Assembly: GCF_007833795.1 (NCBI RefSeq)
Contig: NZ_CP032702.1
Span: 1,612,001-1,676,000 of the forward strand
Length of the DNA: 64,000 bases
Direction: 5' to 3'
DNA from: Candidatus Pantoea soli
Lineage (GTDB): Bacteria; Pseudomonadota; Gammaproteobacteria; Enterobacterales; Enterobacteriaceae
The notes under the pieces were generated by a model. The model had not been told where the DNA came from, made no database searches, and was given only the letters and a program-made list of their open reading frames with translations. Positions 42,714-52,413 of the stretch are shown one piece after another (the stretch's first letter is position 1; every line of letters begins with the position of its first letter). The position numbers and the translations under genes were made by a program.

Positions 42714-43056
42714 GTCAGATTTCTGTAAGTTGTGATGGATGATAAAGGTCGGTGTTCGATGCAGGCTGCACCGAAGTAAAAATGTGTCTGGTGCTGATTA
42801 GGCTAGTACAGAAGTAAGAATAGGTGACGAAGGCTGGACGTGCAGGGAAGTTGTACGGTACGCGGTGGCACCGGCTGGACCCTGTTGCGCAAATCTGGAG
42901 TGTTGCTGTCATAGGCACGTTAGCGCTGAAACCTTTCAGGTGGAACAACGCGCCATAGTATAGTCGCTAAGTATGCGAAAACCAATATAAAAGCAGCAGA
43001 AGAAATCGATGCAGATCAAGAAAACCGGGGTTGCGCAACGAGAAGTACAGCAGAAG
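42714..43056. other. pykF-tRNA-Val intergenic region
   Basis: 343 bp without a gene. It holds the pykF promoter region with the Cra site at 42925-42938 and TTGCGCAA palindromes at 42885-42892 and 43031-43038. No T-rich terminator for the tRNA operon is obvious. Confidence 0.5.
42925..42938. promoter_or_regulatory. Cra (FruR) operator of pykF
   Basis: GCTGAAACCTTTCA fits the Cra consensus RSTGAAWCSNTHHW at every position. E. coli pykF is repressed by Cra. Confidence 0.8.
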
Positions 43057-43133
43057 TGGTGCGCTCTAATGGACTCGAACCATCGACCCCCACCATGTCA
43101 AGGTGGTGCTCTAACCAACTGAGCTAAGAGCGC
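43057..43133 (-). tRNA. tRNA-Val(GAC), third in transcript
   Basis: A 77-nt cloverleaf including encoded CCA. Acceptor GCGCTCT/AGAGCGC, D-arm TAGCTCAGTTGGTTAGAGC, anticodon stem CCACC/GGTGG with loop TTGACAT (anticodon GAC), T-loop TTCGAGT. E. coli has valV and valW at this place. Confidence 0.97.
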
Positions 43134-43145
43134 ATTACAGAAAAC

Positions 43146-43222
43146 TGGTGCGTCCGAGTGGACTCGAACCACCGACCCCCACCATGTCAAGGTGGTGCTC
43201 TAACCAACTGAGCTACGGACGC
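43146..43222 (-). tRNA. tRNA-Val(GAC), second in transcript
   Basis: 77 nt with encoded CCA and anticodon GAC. The acceptor stem GCGTCCG/CGGACGC and T-stem differ from the two flanking copies by compensatory changes, while D-arm and anticodon arm are identical. It resembles E. coli valW. Confidence 0.97.
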
Positions 43223-43226
43223 ACTT

Positions 43227-43303
43227 TGGTGCGCTCTAATGGACTCGAACCATCGACCCCCACCATGTCAAGGTGGTGCTCTAACCAACTGAGCTAAGAG
43301 CGC
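43227..43303 (-). tRNA. tRNA-Val(GAC), first in transcript
   Basis: 77 nt with encoded CCA, identical in sequence to the copy at 43057. Only 4 bp separate its CCA end from the 5' end of the next tRNA, so processing of the joint transcript is very tight. Confidence 0.97.
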
Positions 43304-43333
43304 AACACGCTGTCAGGGCGACAGCGGGGACGA

Positions 43334-43362
43334 ATATTAACGGCAGGCCGTGTGGCTGGCAA
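43334..43362 (-). promoter_or_regulatory. promoter of the tRNA-Val operon
   Basis: Minus-strand TTGCCA (-35), exact 17-bp spacer, TAATAT (-10), then a GC-rich discriminator (CGTCCCC). This is the usual sign of a stable-RNA promoter under stringent control. Confidence 0.7.
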
Positions 43363-43456
43363 GGGGAAAAAGTGAATTTCCCCCTCGACTGACCAGCAAC
43401 TGTGCTATGCGTCGTTTTTTTAGACGTTATTGACCAACTGACGCCCGCTCAGCCAC

Positions 43457-44830
43457 TTAGCGCGCAGCGCGCGCCAGGATCACCTGCGCCGGTAAACGCT
43501 GCAAACGGCGGATGCGCCACAGCATCATGACGGCCGCAGAGGTCAGGCCAACAATAAAGCCACACCAGAAACCGGCCGGCCCGAGCGCCGGTACCACCCA
43601 GTCGGTCAGCGCCAGGATATAGCCCACCGGCAAACCCAGCACCCAGTAAGCGATCAGCGTAATAAAGAAGATCGAACGGGTATCTTTATAGCCACGCAGA
43701 ATGCCGCTGCCAATGACCTGGATTGAATCGGAGAACTGGTAGATCGCCGCCAGCAGCATCAGCTGTGCTGCCAGCGTAATGACCTCCGGATTGCTGGTAT
43801 ACAGCGCCGCAATATCATGGCGAAAGGTGACGGTGAACAGGGCGGTGATTGCCGCCATGCTGATGCCCACGCCCTGACCAGCCCAGGCGGCAACGCGCGC
43901 CTGCTCAGCCGACCCCTCACCAAGACGGTAGCCCACGCGAATGGTGGTCGCTACGCCCAGCGACAGCGGCAGCACAAACATCAGCGAGCTGAAGTTCAGG
44001 GCGATCTGATGGCCGGCCACCTTGACGATGCCCAGCGGGGAAACCAGCAGCGCCACCACGGCAAATAATGTCACTTCAAAGAACAGCGCCAGCGCCACCG
44101 GCAGCCCGAGCGTGAACAGACGCGTCAGAATCGCCCGGGACGGAGCAGACCAGCCGGTCTGCATGCGGATATCGCGCATCGCCGGCATGCGTTTCAGCCA
44201 GAAACGCATCACCACAAACATCACCCAGTAGACGGATGCCGTGGCAACGCCGCAGCCGACGCCGCCCAGCGCCGGCATGCCAAAGTGGCCATAGATAAAC
44301 ACATAGTTAAGCGGAATGTTCACCAGCAGCCCAAGGAATCCCAGCAGCATCGCGGGTTTGGTTTTGGACAGGCCATCGCACTGGTTCCGCGCGACCTGGA
44401 AAAACAGATACCCAGGGGCACCCCACAGCAGGGCGTGCAGATATCCCTCTGCCTTGACTGCCAGCTGCGCATCAATGTCATGCATGGCGTGAATCAGGTA
44501 GCCGGCGTTCCACAGCACCAGCATTATTAGCACGGCCACCGCCAGGGCCAGCCAGTAACCCTGGCGTACCTGTTCTGCGATGCGATCGCGGCGTCCGGAA
44601 CCGTTGAGTTGCGCAACGGTTGGCGTCAAAGCCAGTAGCAGACCATGACCAAACAGAATGGCGGGAAGCCAGATAGAGGTGCCGACAGCAACGGCGGCCA
44701 TATCCGTGGCGCTTACCGCACCGGCCATTATGGTATCCACAAATCCCATCGCGGTCTGCGCCACCTGAGCAAGGATGACCGGGATCGCGAGGGCCAGCAA
44801 TTGACGCGCTTCTGTTAAATACTTCTGCAC
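43457..44830 (-). CDS. mdtK: MATE multidrug efflux pump MdtK (NorE/YdhE)
   Basis: An inner-membrane Na+ (or H+)-coupled exporter of fluoroquinolones and other cationic drugs; 457 residues, twelve helices, MatE family. The start codon is GTG at 44830, with a CAGGTGATAC ribosome site, giving [22 protein letters not shown] as in E. coli. The conserved halves [14 protein letters not shown] and [14 protein letters not shown] are visible. It is divergent from ribE. Confidence 0.95.
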   Translation of the reverse strand: MQKYLTEARQLLALAIPVILAQVAQTAMGFVDTIMAGAVSATDMAAVAVGTSIWLPAILFGHGLLLALTPTVAQLNGSGRRDRIAEQVRQGYWLALAVAVLIMLVLWNAGYLIHAMHDIDAQLAVKAEGYLHALLWGAPGYLFFQVARNQCDGLSKTKPAMLLGFLGLLVNIPLNYVFIYGHFGMPALGGVGCGVATASVYWVMFVVMRFWLKRMPAMRDIRMQTGWSAPSRAILTRLFTLGLPVALALFFEVTLFAVVALLVSPLGIVKVAGHQIALNFSSLMFVLPLSLGVATTIRVGYRLGEGSAEQARVAAWAGQGVGISMAAITALFTVTFRHDIAALYTSNPEVITLAAQLMLLAAIYQFSDSIQVIGSGILRGYKDTRSIFFITLIAYWVLGLPVGYILALTDWVVPALGPAGFWCGFIVGLTSAAVMMLWRIRRLQRLPAQVILARAAR

Positions 44831-45028
44831 GTATCACCTGCGTTATTGATAAAGAGAACAGGGCGAAATGCCCAAAGAATGCGCGGCATAGTGTAGCCGC
44901 CGCGCCGCATTCCACCAAACACTGTTCACACTTAGTCGGGCCGGATGTGTAAAGTTTGCACGCCGGCAAATTAAGCCACGCCAGGTAAGCTGTGATAAAC
45001 TGAGGCAAACTTTGCAGAGGCTGAAATT

Positions 45029-45682
45029 ATGTTTACGGGAATTGTGCAGGGCACAGCAGAAATTGTCGCCATTGAAGAAAAAGAGCTGTTTCGTACCCAC
45101 GTAGTGCGTCTGCCGGAAGCGTTGCTGCCCGGTCTGGCACTGGGTGCTTCGGTCGCGCATAACGGCTGCTGCCTGACGGTCACCGCGATCGACGGCGATC
45201 GCGTCAGTTTTGATCTGATTAAAGAGACGCTGCGCATCACGAATCTTGGTGAATTAGCCACCGGCGATGTGGTGAATATTGAGCGCGCAGCGAAATTCAG
45301 CGATGAAATTGGTGGCCATCTGATGTCCGGCCATATTATGACCACGGCGGAAATCTGTAAAATTATCCAGTCGGAAAATAACCGTGAAATCTGGTTTAAA
45401 TTACAGGACGCCGCGCAGATGAAATATATTCTGCACAAAGGGTTTGTCGGCATTGACGGCATCAGCCTGACGGTGGGCGATGTGACAAAAAGCAAATTCT
45501 GTGTGCATCTGATCCCGGAAACGCTGGAGCGCACCACGCTTGGCGCCAAAAAGCTGGGGCACCGCGTGAACATCGAAATCGATCCGCACACCCAGGCGAT
45601 TGTCGATACCGTTGAGCGCGTGCTGGCTCAGCGCGATGCGGCGGCGATGATGTCACAGATTCAGCCGGATGCGGCGGAATAA
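45029..45682 (+). CDS. ribE: riboflavin synthase
   Basis: Dismutates two 6,7-dimethyl-8-ribityllumazines to riboflavin. 217 residues made of two similar lumazine-binding beta-barrels: the first begins [13 protein letters not shown], the second about residue 98 with [12 protein letters not shown]. Called ribC in older E. coli naming. It is convergent with cfa; a terminator lies between. No FMN riboswitch is seen. Confidence 0.95.
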   Translation: MFTGIVQGTAEIVAIEEKELFRTHVVRLPEALLPGLALGASVAHNGCCLTVTAIDGDRVSFDLIKETLRITNLGELATGDVVNIERAAKFSDEIGGHLMSGHIMTTAEICKIIQSENNREIWFKLQDAAQMKYILHKGFVGIDGISLTVGDVTKSKFCVHLIPETLERTTLGAKKLGHRVNIEIDPHTQAIVDTVERVLAQRDAAAMMSQIQPDAAE

Positions 45683-45688
45683 ACGCCA

Positions 45689-45716
45689 TAAAAAAAGGCG
45701 CTCCCCGCGCCTTTAT
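45689..45716. terminator. terminator between ribE and cfa
   Basis: AAAGGCG / CGCGCCTTT stem with A-run before and TTTATT after, in the 51-bp gap of the convergent pair. Confidence 0.75.
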
Positions 45717-45733
45717 TCATGTGAATGCTGCGA

Positions 45734-46882
45734 CTAGCGCGCAACGCGCAGTCCGCCTTCCGTACCGCGACTGAACACCACCTGCCACAGCTGAATATCG
45801 CGCGCCCGAAAGGCGCCCGCGCAGGCATTGAGGTAGTAGGTGAACATGCGTTTAAAGCGCTCGCCGTACTTTTCCGCCAGCTGCGGCCACGCCGCCTGGA
45901 AGCGCGTGTGCCAGGCCATCAGCGTGGTGTCGTAGTCAGCACCGAAGTTGTGCCAGTCTTCCATGATAAAATGCGATTCGCTGGCATCGGCAATCTGGCG
46001 CACCGACGGCAGGCAGCCGTTGGGGAAAATATACTTATCGATCCACGGGTCCACATTCATATCTGTCCGGATAGCACCAATGGTGTGCAGCAGGAACAGG
46101 CCGTCCGGCTTCAGGTTGCGATCGACCACGTCAAAATAGGTGGCGTAATTTTTCGGCCCGACGTGCTCAAACATGCCCACTGAAACGATGCGGTCGAACT
46201 GCTGATTCAGATCGCGATAATCCTGCAGCAGGATGGTGACGTCCAGCCCGGCACAGCGCTGTTGCGCCATGCGCTGCTGTTCAGCGGAAATAGTGACGCC
46301 ATGCACTTTAACGCCGTAATGGCGCGCGGCAAACTCCGCCAGACCGCCCCAGCCGCAGCCGATATCCAGCAGCGTCATGCCCGGCGCCAGCTGCAGCTTG
46401 CGGCAAATCATATCAAGTTTTGCCTGCTGCGCCTGCTCCAGCGTCTCAGCGCTTTTCCAGTAGCCGCAGGAGTATTGCATGAAGGGATCCAGCATCAGGG
46501 CGAACAGGTCATTGCCCAGGTCGTAATGCTCTTTACCCACAATCCAGGCGCGCTTTTTCGACTGCAGGTTGGTCAGGCGCGCTGCGGCGATGCGCAGGGT
46601 ATCTTTGAAATGGTGGGGAAGCTGTTTATCCAGATGATGCTTCAGCGCCCGATGGAAGAACATGTCGAGACGCTCACACTCCCACCAGCCGTCCATGTAA
46701 CTCTCGCCAAGGCCCAGCGATCCCTCCTGCAGGACCCGTTTAAAAAAATCCGGATGTTTTACCTGAATATCCCAGGGGCGTGTGCCATTGATGTGGATAT
46801 CTGCCCGCTCCAGCAGCTCATGGGCGATACGAAACCATTGGTTTTCTTCAAGGCTCACTTCTTCTATACACGATGAACTCAT
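45734..46882 (-). CDS. cfa: cyclopropane-fatty-acyl-phospholipid synthase
   Basis: Adds a methylene from S-adenosylmethionine across double bonds of membrane phospholipid chains, protecting against acid in stationary phase. 382 residues, matching E. coli. The SAM-binding motif LLDIGCGWGGLAEFAA lies near residue 170 and the downstream FEHVGPKNY motif is conserved. The 5' region upstream is the target of sRNAs in E. coli. Confidence 0.96.
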   Translation of the reverse strand: MSSSCIEEVSLEENQWFRIAHELLERADIHINGTRPWDIQVKHPDFFKRVLQEGSLGLGESYMDGWWECERLDMFFHRALKHHLDKQLPHHFKDTLRIAAARLTNLQSKKRAWIVGKEHYDLGNDLFALMLDPFMQYSCGYWKSAETLEQAQQAKLDMICRKLQLAPGMTLLDIGCGWGGLAEFAARHYGVKVHGVTISAEQQRMAQQRCAGLDVTILLQDYRDLNQQFDRIVSVGMFEHVGPKNYATYFDVVDRNLKPDGLFLLHTIGAIRTDMNVDPWIDKYIFPNGCLPSVRQIADASESHFIMEDWHNFGADYDTTLMAWHTRFQAAWPQLAEKYGERFKRMFTYYLNACAGAFRARDIQLWQVVFSRGTEGGLRVAR

Positions 46883-47193
46883 AGCTTCTCCATCACCTTT
46901 CCGATTTAAACCTGAGAAAGAGAATAGTCAAATTCCCCAGGCCTGTGAGAGAACTCACGGAAGATCCGTGCGCCAGATAGTCGACGTTTTACAGAGGTAG
47001 AGATCTCAACAGAAATGTCCGGCACAGCATCGCAGAAAGATGCCCGCGCAGACGCCATCCCAGCGACAGAGTCGCGAATAAATAAGGCAATTATGTTATT
47101 GATTTGTTACAGAAATGCTGACCCACCGAGTATATGCTCACGTGGGTCAATATTCAACGGCTTATCGTTATCATGCTAACGATAAGCGTTGCA
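46883..47193. other. cfa-punC intergenic region with two strong inverted repeats
   Basis: 311 bp without a gene. The cfa promoter and leader lie on the right side of cfa. Two perfect inverted repeats follow: GACCCAC / GTGGGTC at 47120-47148 and CTTATCGTTA / TAACGATAAG at 47161-47186. The second begins 8 bp after the punC stop and may terminate it, though no T-run follows. Confidence 0.6.
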
Positions 47194-48396
47194 TCAAAGC
47201 GTATCTTCGCAGGGGCGGGCAGGGTCAGCAACGTCACTTTGTGCGACAGCGGTACGTTGCCAGAGATAGCCTGCCCACGCCAGTGCGACAGTGATCACCA
47301 TTACCAGTGTAGTGTGATACAGCGCATGTTGCAGGCCGGATGAGACAATCAGGCTGGCCAGAAAACAGAGACCAAGCTGCAGCAGGTTCTGCAGGCCGGC
47401 CGCTTTGCCGGTGGCCTGTGGGAACGGGGCCAGCGCGCTGGCAACCACAATCGGGTAAATCGCGCCGTTAGCCAGCGCCATACCACAGAACGGTAGCAGC
47501 AGGCCAGCCAGTGGTGGCGCAGGCAGCAGCGCCACGGCGAACAGGCTGATGATGCTCAGGCTGTAAACCAGCAGCAGCCACGGCAGCAGCTGTGCACCCT
47601 GAAAACGATTCAGCAGCGCGCGGCAGCCAAAGCCGCCGACGAGGAAGGCGATGGTCTGCGGAATGTAGCTCAGGCCGATGTCAGCCGGACTCAGCCCCGC
47701 CGCAGCGAGGATAAAGGGGGAACCGGTCAGCCAGGCAAAAAAGCTGGCTGAACAGGCGGAGTAAATCAGCACATTACCGCTGTAAACCCGGGCAGCGAGC
47801 AGCGTGAGCCAGCCGGGCTGCTCGCCCCGATCGCGCTGCTGCGGCGCAGGCGCGCGCAGGCGCAGCGTGCCGCATAGCAGCACGCCGGTCACCAGCGCCA
47901 GCACCAGAAAAATCGTACGCCAGTCAAAATGATTCATCAGCCAGGCACCCAGCAGCGGTGCCAGCGCCGGTGAGAGCGCAACCAGGGGCATAATCGTGGC
48001 GAACACTTTATTGGCCTGCGCTTTCGGATAGCGATCGACCACCAGCGCCTGCCAGCTCACCGCTGCCGCACACACGCCAACCGCCTGGATAAAGCGCAGC
48101 GCCAGCATCAGCCAGACATCGCTGACCCACAACATCGCGAGGCAACTGACGGCAAACAGCGTCAGGCCAGCCAGCAGCACCGGTTTGCGGCCAATGCGGT
48201 CTGACAGGGCACCCCACAATACCTGAGCACAGGCAAAGCCGCCCAGGAACACACTGAGGCTGGCACTGATGGTACCGGGGGCGGTCGCGAAATCGCGCTG
48301 CATATCGCCAAACGCTGGCAGATACATATCCGTGGCGAGAAAGCCAAGCATACTCAGCACGGCCAGATAGGGCAGAAATCCTTTTGATGACAACAT
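47194..48396 (-). CDS. punC: purine nucleoside MFS transporter PunC (YdhC)
   Basis: An inner-membrane MFS protein of 400 residues, twelve helices, DHA1 family. The [15 protein letters not shown] and [20 protein letters not shown] segments match E. coli YdhC/PunC, which imports purine nucleosides. The start at 48396 ([11 protein letters not shown]) gives the same N-terminal length as E. coli; ATG 48408 in frame is an alternative. The divergent neighbour punR encodes its activator in E. coli. Confidence 0.9.
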   Translation of the reverse strand: MLSSKGFLPYLAVLSMLGFLATDMYLPAFGDMQRDFATAPGTISASLSVFLGGFACAQVLWGALSDRIGRKPVLLAGLTLFAVSCLAMLWVSDVWLMLALRFIQAVGVCAAAVSWQALVVDRYPKAQANKVFATIMPLVALSPALAPLLGAWLMNHFDWRTIFLVLALVTGVLLCGTLRLRAPAPQQRDRGEQPGWLTLLAARVYSGNVLIYSACSASFFAWLTGSPFILAAAGLSPADIGLSYIPQTIAFLVGGFGCRALLNRFQGAQLLPWLLLVYSLSIISLFAVALLPAPPLAGLLLPFCGMALANGAIYPIVVASALAPFPQATGKAAGLQNLLQLGLCFLASLIVSSGLQHALYHTTLVMVITVALAWAGYLWQRTAVAQSDVADPARPCEDTL

Positions 48397-48505
48397 AGTG
48401 ATTCTCATTCGACAGGGTGAACGGCGGGCAGTGTAAAAGGGTGCAGCCAGCTTTGTGAAACGCTAATATTTGCATTGTGCTATCAAAATTTTTGCAGGCA
48501 AAAAA

Positions 48506-49417
48506 ATGTGGTCTGAATACGCTTTGGAAGTGGCCGATGCGGTTGCGCGCACGGGCAGCTTCAGCGCCGCAGCGCAGGAGCTGCACCGCGTGCCTTCTGC
48601 CATCAGCTATACCGTGCGCCAGCTGGAAAGCTGGCTGGCGGTGCCGCTGTTTGAACGCCAGCACCGGGAAGTGGTGCTGACGCCGGCTGGCGAGCATTTT
48701 GTGCGCGAAGGACGATCTGTTATCAAAAAAATGCTGGCAACCCGCCGCCAGTGTCAGCAGCTGGCCAACGGCTGGCGCGGTCAGCTGAGTATCGCCGTGG
48801 ACTGCATTGTCAAACCGCAGCGTACGCGACAGCTGGTGAAGGATTTTTATCGTCATTTTCCCGATATGGAGTTGATCATCAGTTACGAAGTGTTCAACGG
48901 CGTGTGGGATGCGCTGGCTGACGGGCGCGTTGACGTGGCGATTGGCGCGACGCAGGCGATTCCGGTGGGCGGTCGTTTTGCCTTTCAGGATATGGGGGCG
49001 CTTAACTGGCGCTGCGTGGTCAGCCCCGATCACCCGCTGGCTGGCAGCACACAGCTTGACGACGAGACGCTGCGCGCCTGGCCGTCGCTGGTGCTGGAAG
49101 ACACCTCGCGCGCCTTACCGCGCCGCATGACCTGGACGCTGGATAACCAGCGCCGGCTGGTGGTGCCGGAGTGGGAAACCGGGCTGGACTGTCTGCAGGC
49201 CGGCTTGTGCGTGGGCATGATCCCCGGCCATTTAGCGCGGCCGCTGCTGGACAGCGGCGCCCTGACGGAACTGACGCTGCCGCAGGCTTTTCCGGACAGC
49301 CCCTGCTGTGTCAGCTGGTCAGAACAGGGTGACTCACCGGCGCTGGACTGGCTGCTGAGTTATCTGGGGGATGCGGAAACGCTGAACCAGGAATGGCTCA
49401 GCGAGACGCGCACTTAA
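48506..49417 (+). CDS. punR: LysR-type regulator PunR (YdhB)
   Basis: A 303-residue LysR regulator. The N-terminal winged helix ([24 protein letters not shown]) and [14 protein letters not shown] recognition region match E. coli YdhB/PunR, which responds to adenosine and switches on punC. The start at 48506 is chosen by alignment; a longer frame from 48470 lacks homology. Its TAA stop shares the tetramer TTAA (49414-49417) with the convergent purR stop. Confidence 0.92.
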   Translation: MWSEYALEVADAVARTGSFSAAAQELHRVPSAISYTVRQLESWLAVPLFERQHREVVLTPAGEHFVREGRSVIKKMLATRRQCQQLANGWRGQLSIAVDCIVKPQRTRQLVKDFYRHFPDMELIISYEVFNGVWDALADGRVDVAIGATQAIPVGGRFAFQDMGALNWRCVVSPDHPLAGSTQLDDETLRAWPSLVLEDTSRALPRRMTWTLDNQRRLVVPEWETGLDCLQAGLCVGMIPGHLARPLLDSGALTELTLPQAFPDSPCCVSWSEQGDSPALDWLLSYLGDAETLNQEWLSETRT

Positions 49418-50439
49418 CGGCGATAGTCGCGGAACGGGCCATCCGCGACCGAACGGCGTTCAATCAGCGTAGGCTGCACTTCAATGGTTTGCGGCTCTTC
49501 GCGCTTGCTGGTAATGCGATCCAGCAGCATCTCAAGCGCTTTTTCCCCCAGCTGGGCTTTGGGCTGATGGACCGTGGTCAGCGCGGGCGTGAAGTAGCGC
49601 GCGTTGCGCACGTTATCGTAACCGATGACGGAAATATCCTGCGGCACGCGCAGCCCCATCTCATCAGCCGCACAGATTGCGCCCATCGCCATGATGTCAC
49701 CGCCGCAGAACACGGCAGTAGGGCGCTGCTTCTGGTTGAGGATCTGCTGCATCGCCTGATAACCGGATTCCGGCTCAAAGTCGCCCTGCACAATCCACTC
49801 CTGACGCACGGTAATGCCCGCTTCATGCATCGCCTGTAAAAAACCAGCGTGGCGTCCGCCCCCGGTATTGCGTTCCATCTGGCCCGGAATCGCCCCGATA
49901 TCACGGTGGCCGCGCTCAATCAGATAGCGTCCGGCGAGATAGCCGCCGTGAAACGCATTATCCTGCACGGTATCGGTAAAATCGCCGCGCGATTCGCCCC
50001 AGTCCATCACCACCATGGGAATGTTACGGTTCTCTTCCAGCATCTGCAGCAGATCGTCCGGATACTCTGAGCACATCACCAGCAGCCCGTCCACGCGTTT
50101 TTGCGCCATCATCGACAGATAGGCGCGCTGTTTTTGCAGGTCGTTATGCGCGTTACCGAGGATCAGGGTATAACCGCGGTCAAAACAGTGATTTTCCACC
50201 GCTTCGATAATCTCGGCAAAATAGGGCGCTTCGCTGGAGGTGGCCAGCAGCCCCAGCGTTTTGGTGTGGTTCACCTTCAGACTGCGCGCCACGGCGCTGG
50301 GTGAATAGTGCAGTGCTTTGATCGCTTCCCATACGGCGTTGCGCGTCTCTTCAGCAACGAAGCGCGTTTTGTTGATGACATGCGAAACCGTGGTGGTTGA
50401 GACACCGGCGCGTTTCGCCACATCTTTAATTGTTGCCAT
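49414..50439 (-). CDS. purR: purine repressor PurR
   Basis: A LacI-family repressor of purine synthesis genes with hypoxanthine or guanine as corepressor; 341 residues as in E. coli. The helix-turn-helix is [22 protein letters not shown], the hinge helix [10 protein letters not shown], then a periplasmic-binding-like effector domain. A PurR-like site about 50 bp upstream suggests autoregulation. It is convergent with punR, and both deal with purine supply. Confidence 0.96.
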   Translation of the reverse strand: MATIKDVAKRAGVSTTTVSHVINKTRFVAEETRNAVWEAIKALHYSPSAVARSLKVNHTKTLGLLATSSEAPYFAEIIEAVENHCFDRGYTLILGNAHNDLQKQRAYLSMMAQKRVDGLLVMCSEYPDDLLQMLEENRNIPMVVMDWGESRGDFTDTVQDNAFHGGYLAGRYLIERGHRDIGAIPGQMERNTGGGRHAGFLQAMHEAGITVRQEWIVQGDFEPESGYQAMQQILNQKQRPTAVFCGGDIMAMGAICAADEMGLRVPQDISVIGYDNVRNARYFTPALTTVHQPKAQLGEKALEMLLDRITSKREEPQTIEVQPTLIERRSVADGPFRDYRR

Positions 50440-50484
50440 CTGAATGGTACTCCTGGGCTTATCGCAACTTACTGATAAGTATAT

Positions 50485-50500
50485 TGTTAAACGTTTGCGT
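50485..50500 (-). promoter_or_regulatory. PurR operator upstream of purR
   Basis: TGTTAAACGTTTGCGT: the right half GTTTGCGT and the central AAACGTTT match the PurR consensus fully; the outer left four bases differ. Autoregulation of purR is known in E. coli. Confidence 0.65.
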
Positions 50501-50712
50501 CTGCGAAGGGTATTTTACCCCGTTTTGGCCGGAAAACCGGCGTTTCAGGGGCAAAGAAAACGCGTTCGCAGGCTGTCAATGCAGCATGCGCAAAACCTGT
50601 TGCGCAACGAAAGGCGGCGATTCTAGCAAGCTGGCGCGGATAACACGAGATTTTTGCCGGTTGCTGTGCGAAAATTCTTTAACCATGATAACAGTGTGGC
50701 TATGGAGCAAGG

Positions 50713-50802
50713 ATGAGTACGGAGATGAAGCTGGCGTTAATGACCACGGTCGCGGCGCTGATGATGATTGTGGCCTTCAGTTTTACGGCAATTCTGCACT
50801 AA
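50713..50802 (+). CDS. ynhF: small membrane protein YnhF
   Basis: A 29-residue protein, MSTEMKLALMTTVAALMMI followed by VAFSFTAILH: a single membrane helix. E. coli YnhF has the same length, the same MST start and the same ILH/ALH-type end, at the same place next to purR. The ribosome site GGAG lies 5 bp before ATG. Function is unknown; E. coli makes it as a stress-responsive inner-membrane peptide. Confidence 0.88.
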   Translation: MSTEMKLALMTTVAALMMIVAFSFTAILH

Positions 50803-50803
50803 T

Positions 50804-50839
50804 AAAAAAGCCGGCGCTGAGCAACAGCCGCCGGCTTTT
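50804..50839. terminator. bidirectional terminator between ynhF and mepH
   Basis: AAAAAAGCCGGCG...CGCCGGCTTTT stem, with A6 before and TTTTC after, in the gap of two convergent genes. Confidence 0.88.
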
Positions 50840-50865
50840 CTTTGCTTGCTTGCGCAACGCAACGC

Positions 50866-51657
50866 TTAGCGAATGGTTTTAGGTGTCATCATGCGGCGCG
50901 CGCCTACATAGTGTTTCTGCCAGTAATCTTCGCTTAGCGCACTGATTTGAATATCTTTACCGGTACGCGGCGACTGAATGAACTTGCCGTTGCCCAGATA
51001 GACGCCGACGTGATCGGCAGCACCGCGGTTATTAATGCGGAAGAAGACCAGATCGCCTTTCTCCAGCAGCTCGCGTTTGATCGGGGCCGCATCGCGCAGA
51101 TGATACATTTCATTGGCGGTGCGCGGCAGTTTGAATTTGACGAGGTCTTTATAGGCGTACCACACCAAACCGCTGCAATCGAAACCGGTATGCGGCGAGG
51201 TGCCGCCCCACTGATAAGGCTTACCCAGCTGTCCCATCAGTTTATTCATCGCCGTTTCACGCGCTTTCTGATAGCGCAGGCGGTGAGACTTGCTCATTTT
51301 AATGCCGGTCAGGCCCTGAACCTCGTCATCGGCCTCTGCCGCGGCAGCGGCTTTCGCCAGGCGCTGATGACCATATTTTTTACCGCTGAGTTTCAGGGGG
51401 GCGCGACGGCTGGTGGTTTTCTGCAGTGCGGTGGCGGTTTTCTGCTGCTTTTTTAGTTTAAATTTCTGCACCGACGTCAGACGGGATTTTTTTGTGGTGG
51501 TCTTCACCGGACGTCGCTTGCGGCGCTCATCGTCACGCGCACTTTTTTTCTCAGTCTTCTGCAGACTGGCATTAACCGGCGTGTGCGGGGATGCAGAAGC
51601 CACATTAACGAACAGTTGGGCAAAAGCCAGTATGAAAAGCGTAATCAGTAAACGCAT
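50866..51657 (-). CDS. mepH: murein DD-endopeptidase MepH (YdhO)
   Basis: A periplasmic NlpC/P60 hydrolase of 263 residues cutting D-Ala-mDAP cross-links so that the murein sacculus can grow. Signal peptide about 1-22 (NVASA), a long Lys/Arg-rich linker (30-100), then the catalytic domain with Cys161 (GFDCSGLVWYAY) and His in AADHVGVYLGNG. A second NlpC/P60 gene, nlpC, is at 20196. In E. coli sodB lies near this gene; it is absent here. Confidence 0.93.
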   Translation of the reverse strand: MRLLITLFILAFAQLFVNVASASPHTPVNASLQKTEKKSARDDERRKRRPVKTTTKKSRLTSVQKFKLKKQQKTATALQKTTSRRAPLKLSGKKYGHQRLAKAAAAAEADDEVQGLTGIKMSKSHRLRYQKARETAMNKLMGQLGKPYQWGGTSPHTGFDCSGLVWYAYKDLVKFKLPRTANEMYHLRDAAPIKRELLEKGDLVFFRINNRGAADHVGVYLGNGKFIQSPRTGKDIQISALSEDYWQKHYVGARRMMTPKTIR

Positions 51658-52023
51658 AGTCCGGTTACAGGTTAAGCAGGCTGCTCAGGCACAGGCTGCG
51701 GAAAAGTTAGAAAAATCTGATCAAAAATCAGAGCCAGGGCAATTCTAATCCACTTTTTTTCTAAAAGGTAAGGGCTTTTTCCATTAATCTGTTACGGCAC
51801 TGAATTTGTGGCAAAAATGAGCGATTTCAGCCGGTTAAGCCAGCGAAATTATTGCTAATTATTAATTGATTAATGCCTGTTAATGATATGAAAATGTTAT
51901 CGTTCAGTCATCCGCTTAACAAAGATGGCGATCGCACTGTCGCGGGGCAAAATCCCGTTTTCAGTCGCGGGGCGAAGTCGCTACAATAAACAAACACGAA
52001 GTGAAGGATTAAGGAAGGCAAAA
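51658..52023. other. mepH-grxD intergenic region
   Basis: 366 bp, no gene, mostly AT-rich. GTCGCGGGGC occurs twice with a 25-bp period (51939-51948, 51964-51973). TACAAT at 51982-51987 is a likely -10 for grxD. No sodB remnant is visible. Confidence 0.45.
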
Positions 52024-52356
52024 ATGAGTACTGTTGAAAAAATTCAGCGCCAGATCGCAGAAAACCCGATCCTGCTGTATATGAAAGGGTCGCCAAAGCT
52101 GCCAAGCTGCGGCTTCTCTGCGCAGGCGGTGCAGGCGCTGTCTGCCTGTGGTGAGCGCTTCGCGTATGTGGATATCCTGCAGAATCCGGATATCCGTGCT
52201 GAATTACCTAAGTACGCTAACTGGCCAACATTCCCGCAGCTGTGGGTGGATGGTGAACTGGTCGGCGGCTGCGACATCATCGTCGAAATGTTCCAGCGTG
52301 GCGAACTGCAGCCACTGATCAAAGAGACCGCTGAGAAACACAAAGAAGCGGAATAA
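52024..52356 (+). CDS. grxD: monothiol glutaredoxin 4
   Basis: A 110-residue cytoplasmic CGFS-type glutaredoxin with active-site Cys29 (LPSCGFSAQ). It binds and transfers [2Fe-2S] clusters with glutathione and partners BolA, linking it to the suf operon 13 kb away. The start at 52024 (MSTVEKIQRQI) is taken because the longer frame to 51925 runs through the promoter. GSH-binding WPTFPQLWV and GGCDI motifs are present. Confidence 0.95.
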   Translation: MSTVEKIQRQIAENPILLYMKGSPKLPSCGFSAQAVQALSACGERFAYVDILQNPDIRAELPKYANWPTFPQLWVDGELVGGCDIIVEMFQRGELQPLIKETAEKHKEAE

Positions 52357-52374
52357 GCGAAGCGAAAGCGCTAT

Positions 52375-52400
52375 AAAGGCCGACCTCTGTCGGCCTTTTT
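52375..52400. terminator. terminator between grxD and rnt
   Basis: AAAGGCCGAC / GTCGGCCTTTTT stem with four-base loop, in the gap of the convergent genes. Confidence 0.88.
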
Positions 52401-52413
52401 CTTTTCTGCGCAG

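Noticed and set aside
41310..42728. 472-codon open frame antisense to pykF
   Set aside because: Exact mirror of a firmly identified gene; long antisense frames are common opposite GC-rich coding DNA, and the translation is His/Arg/Phe-rich with no family features.
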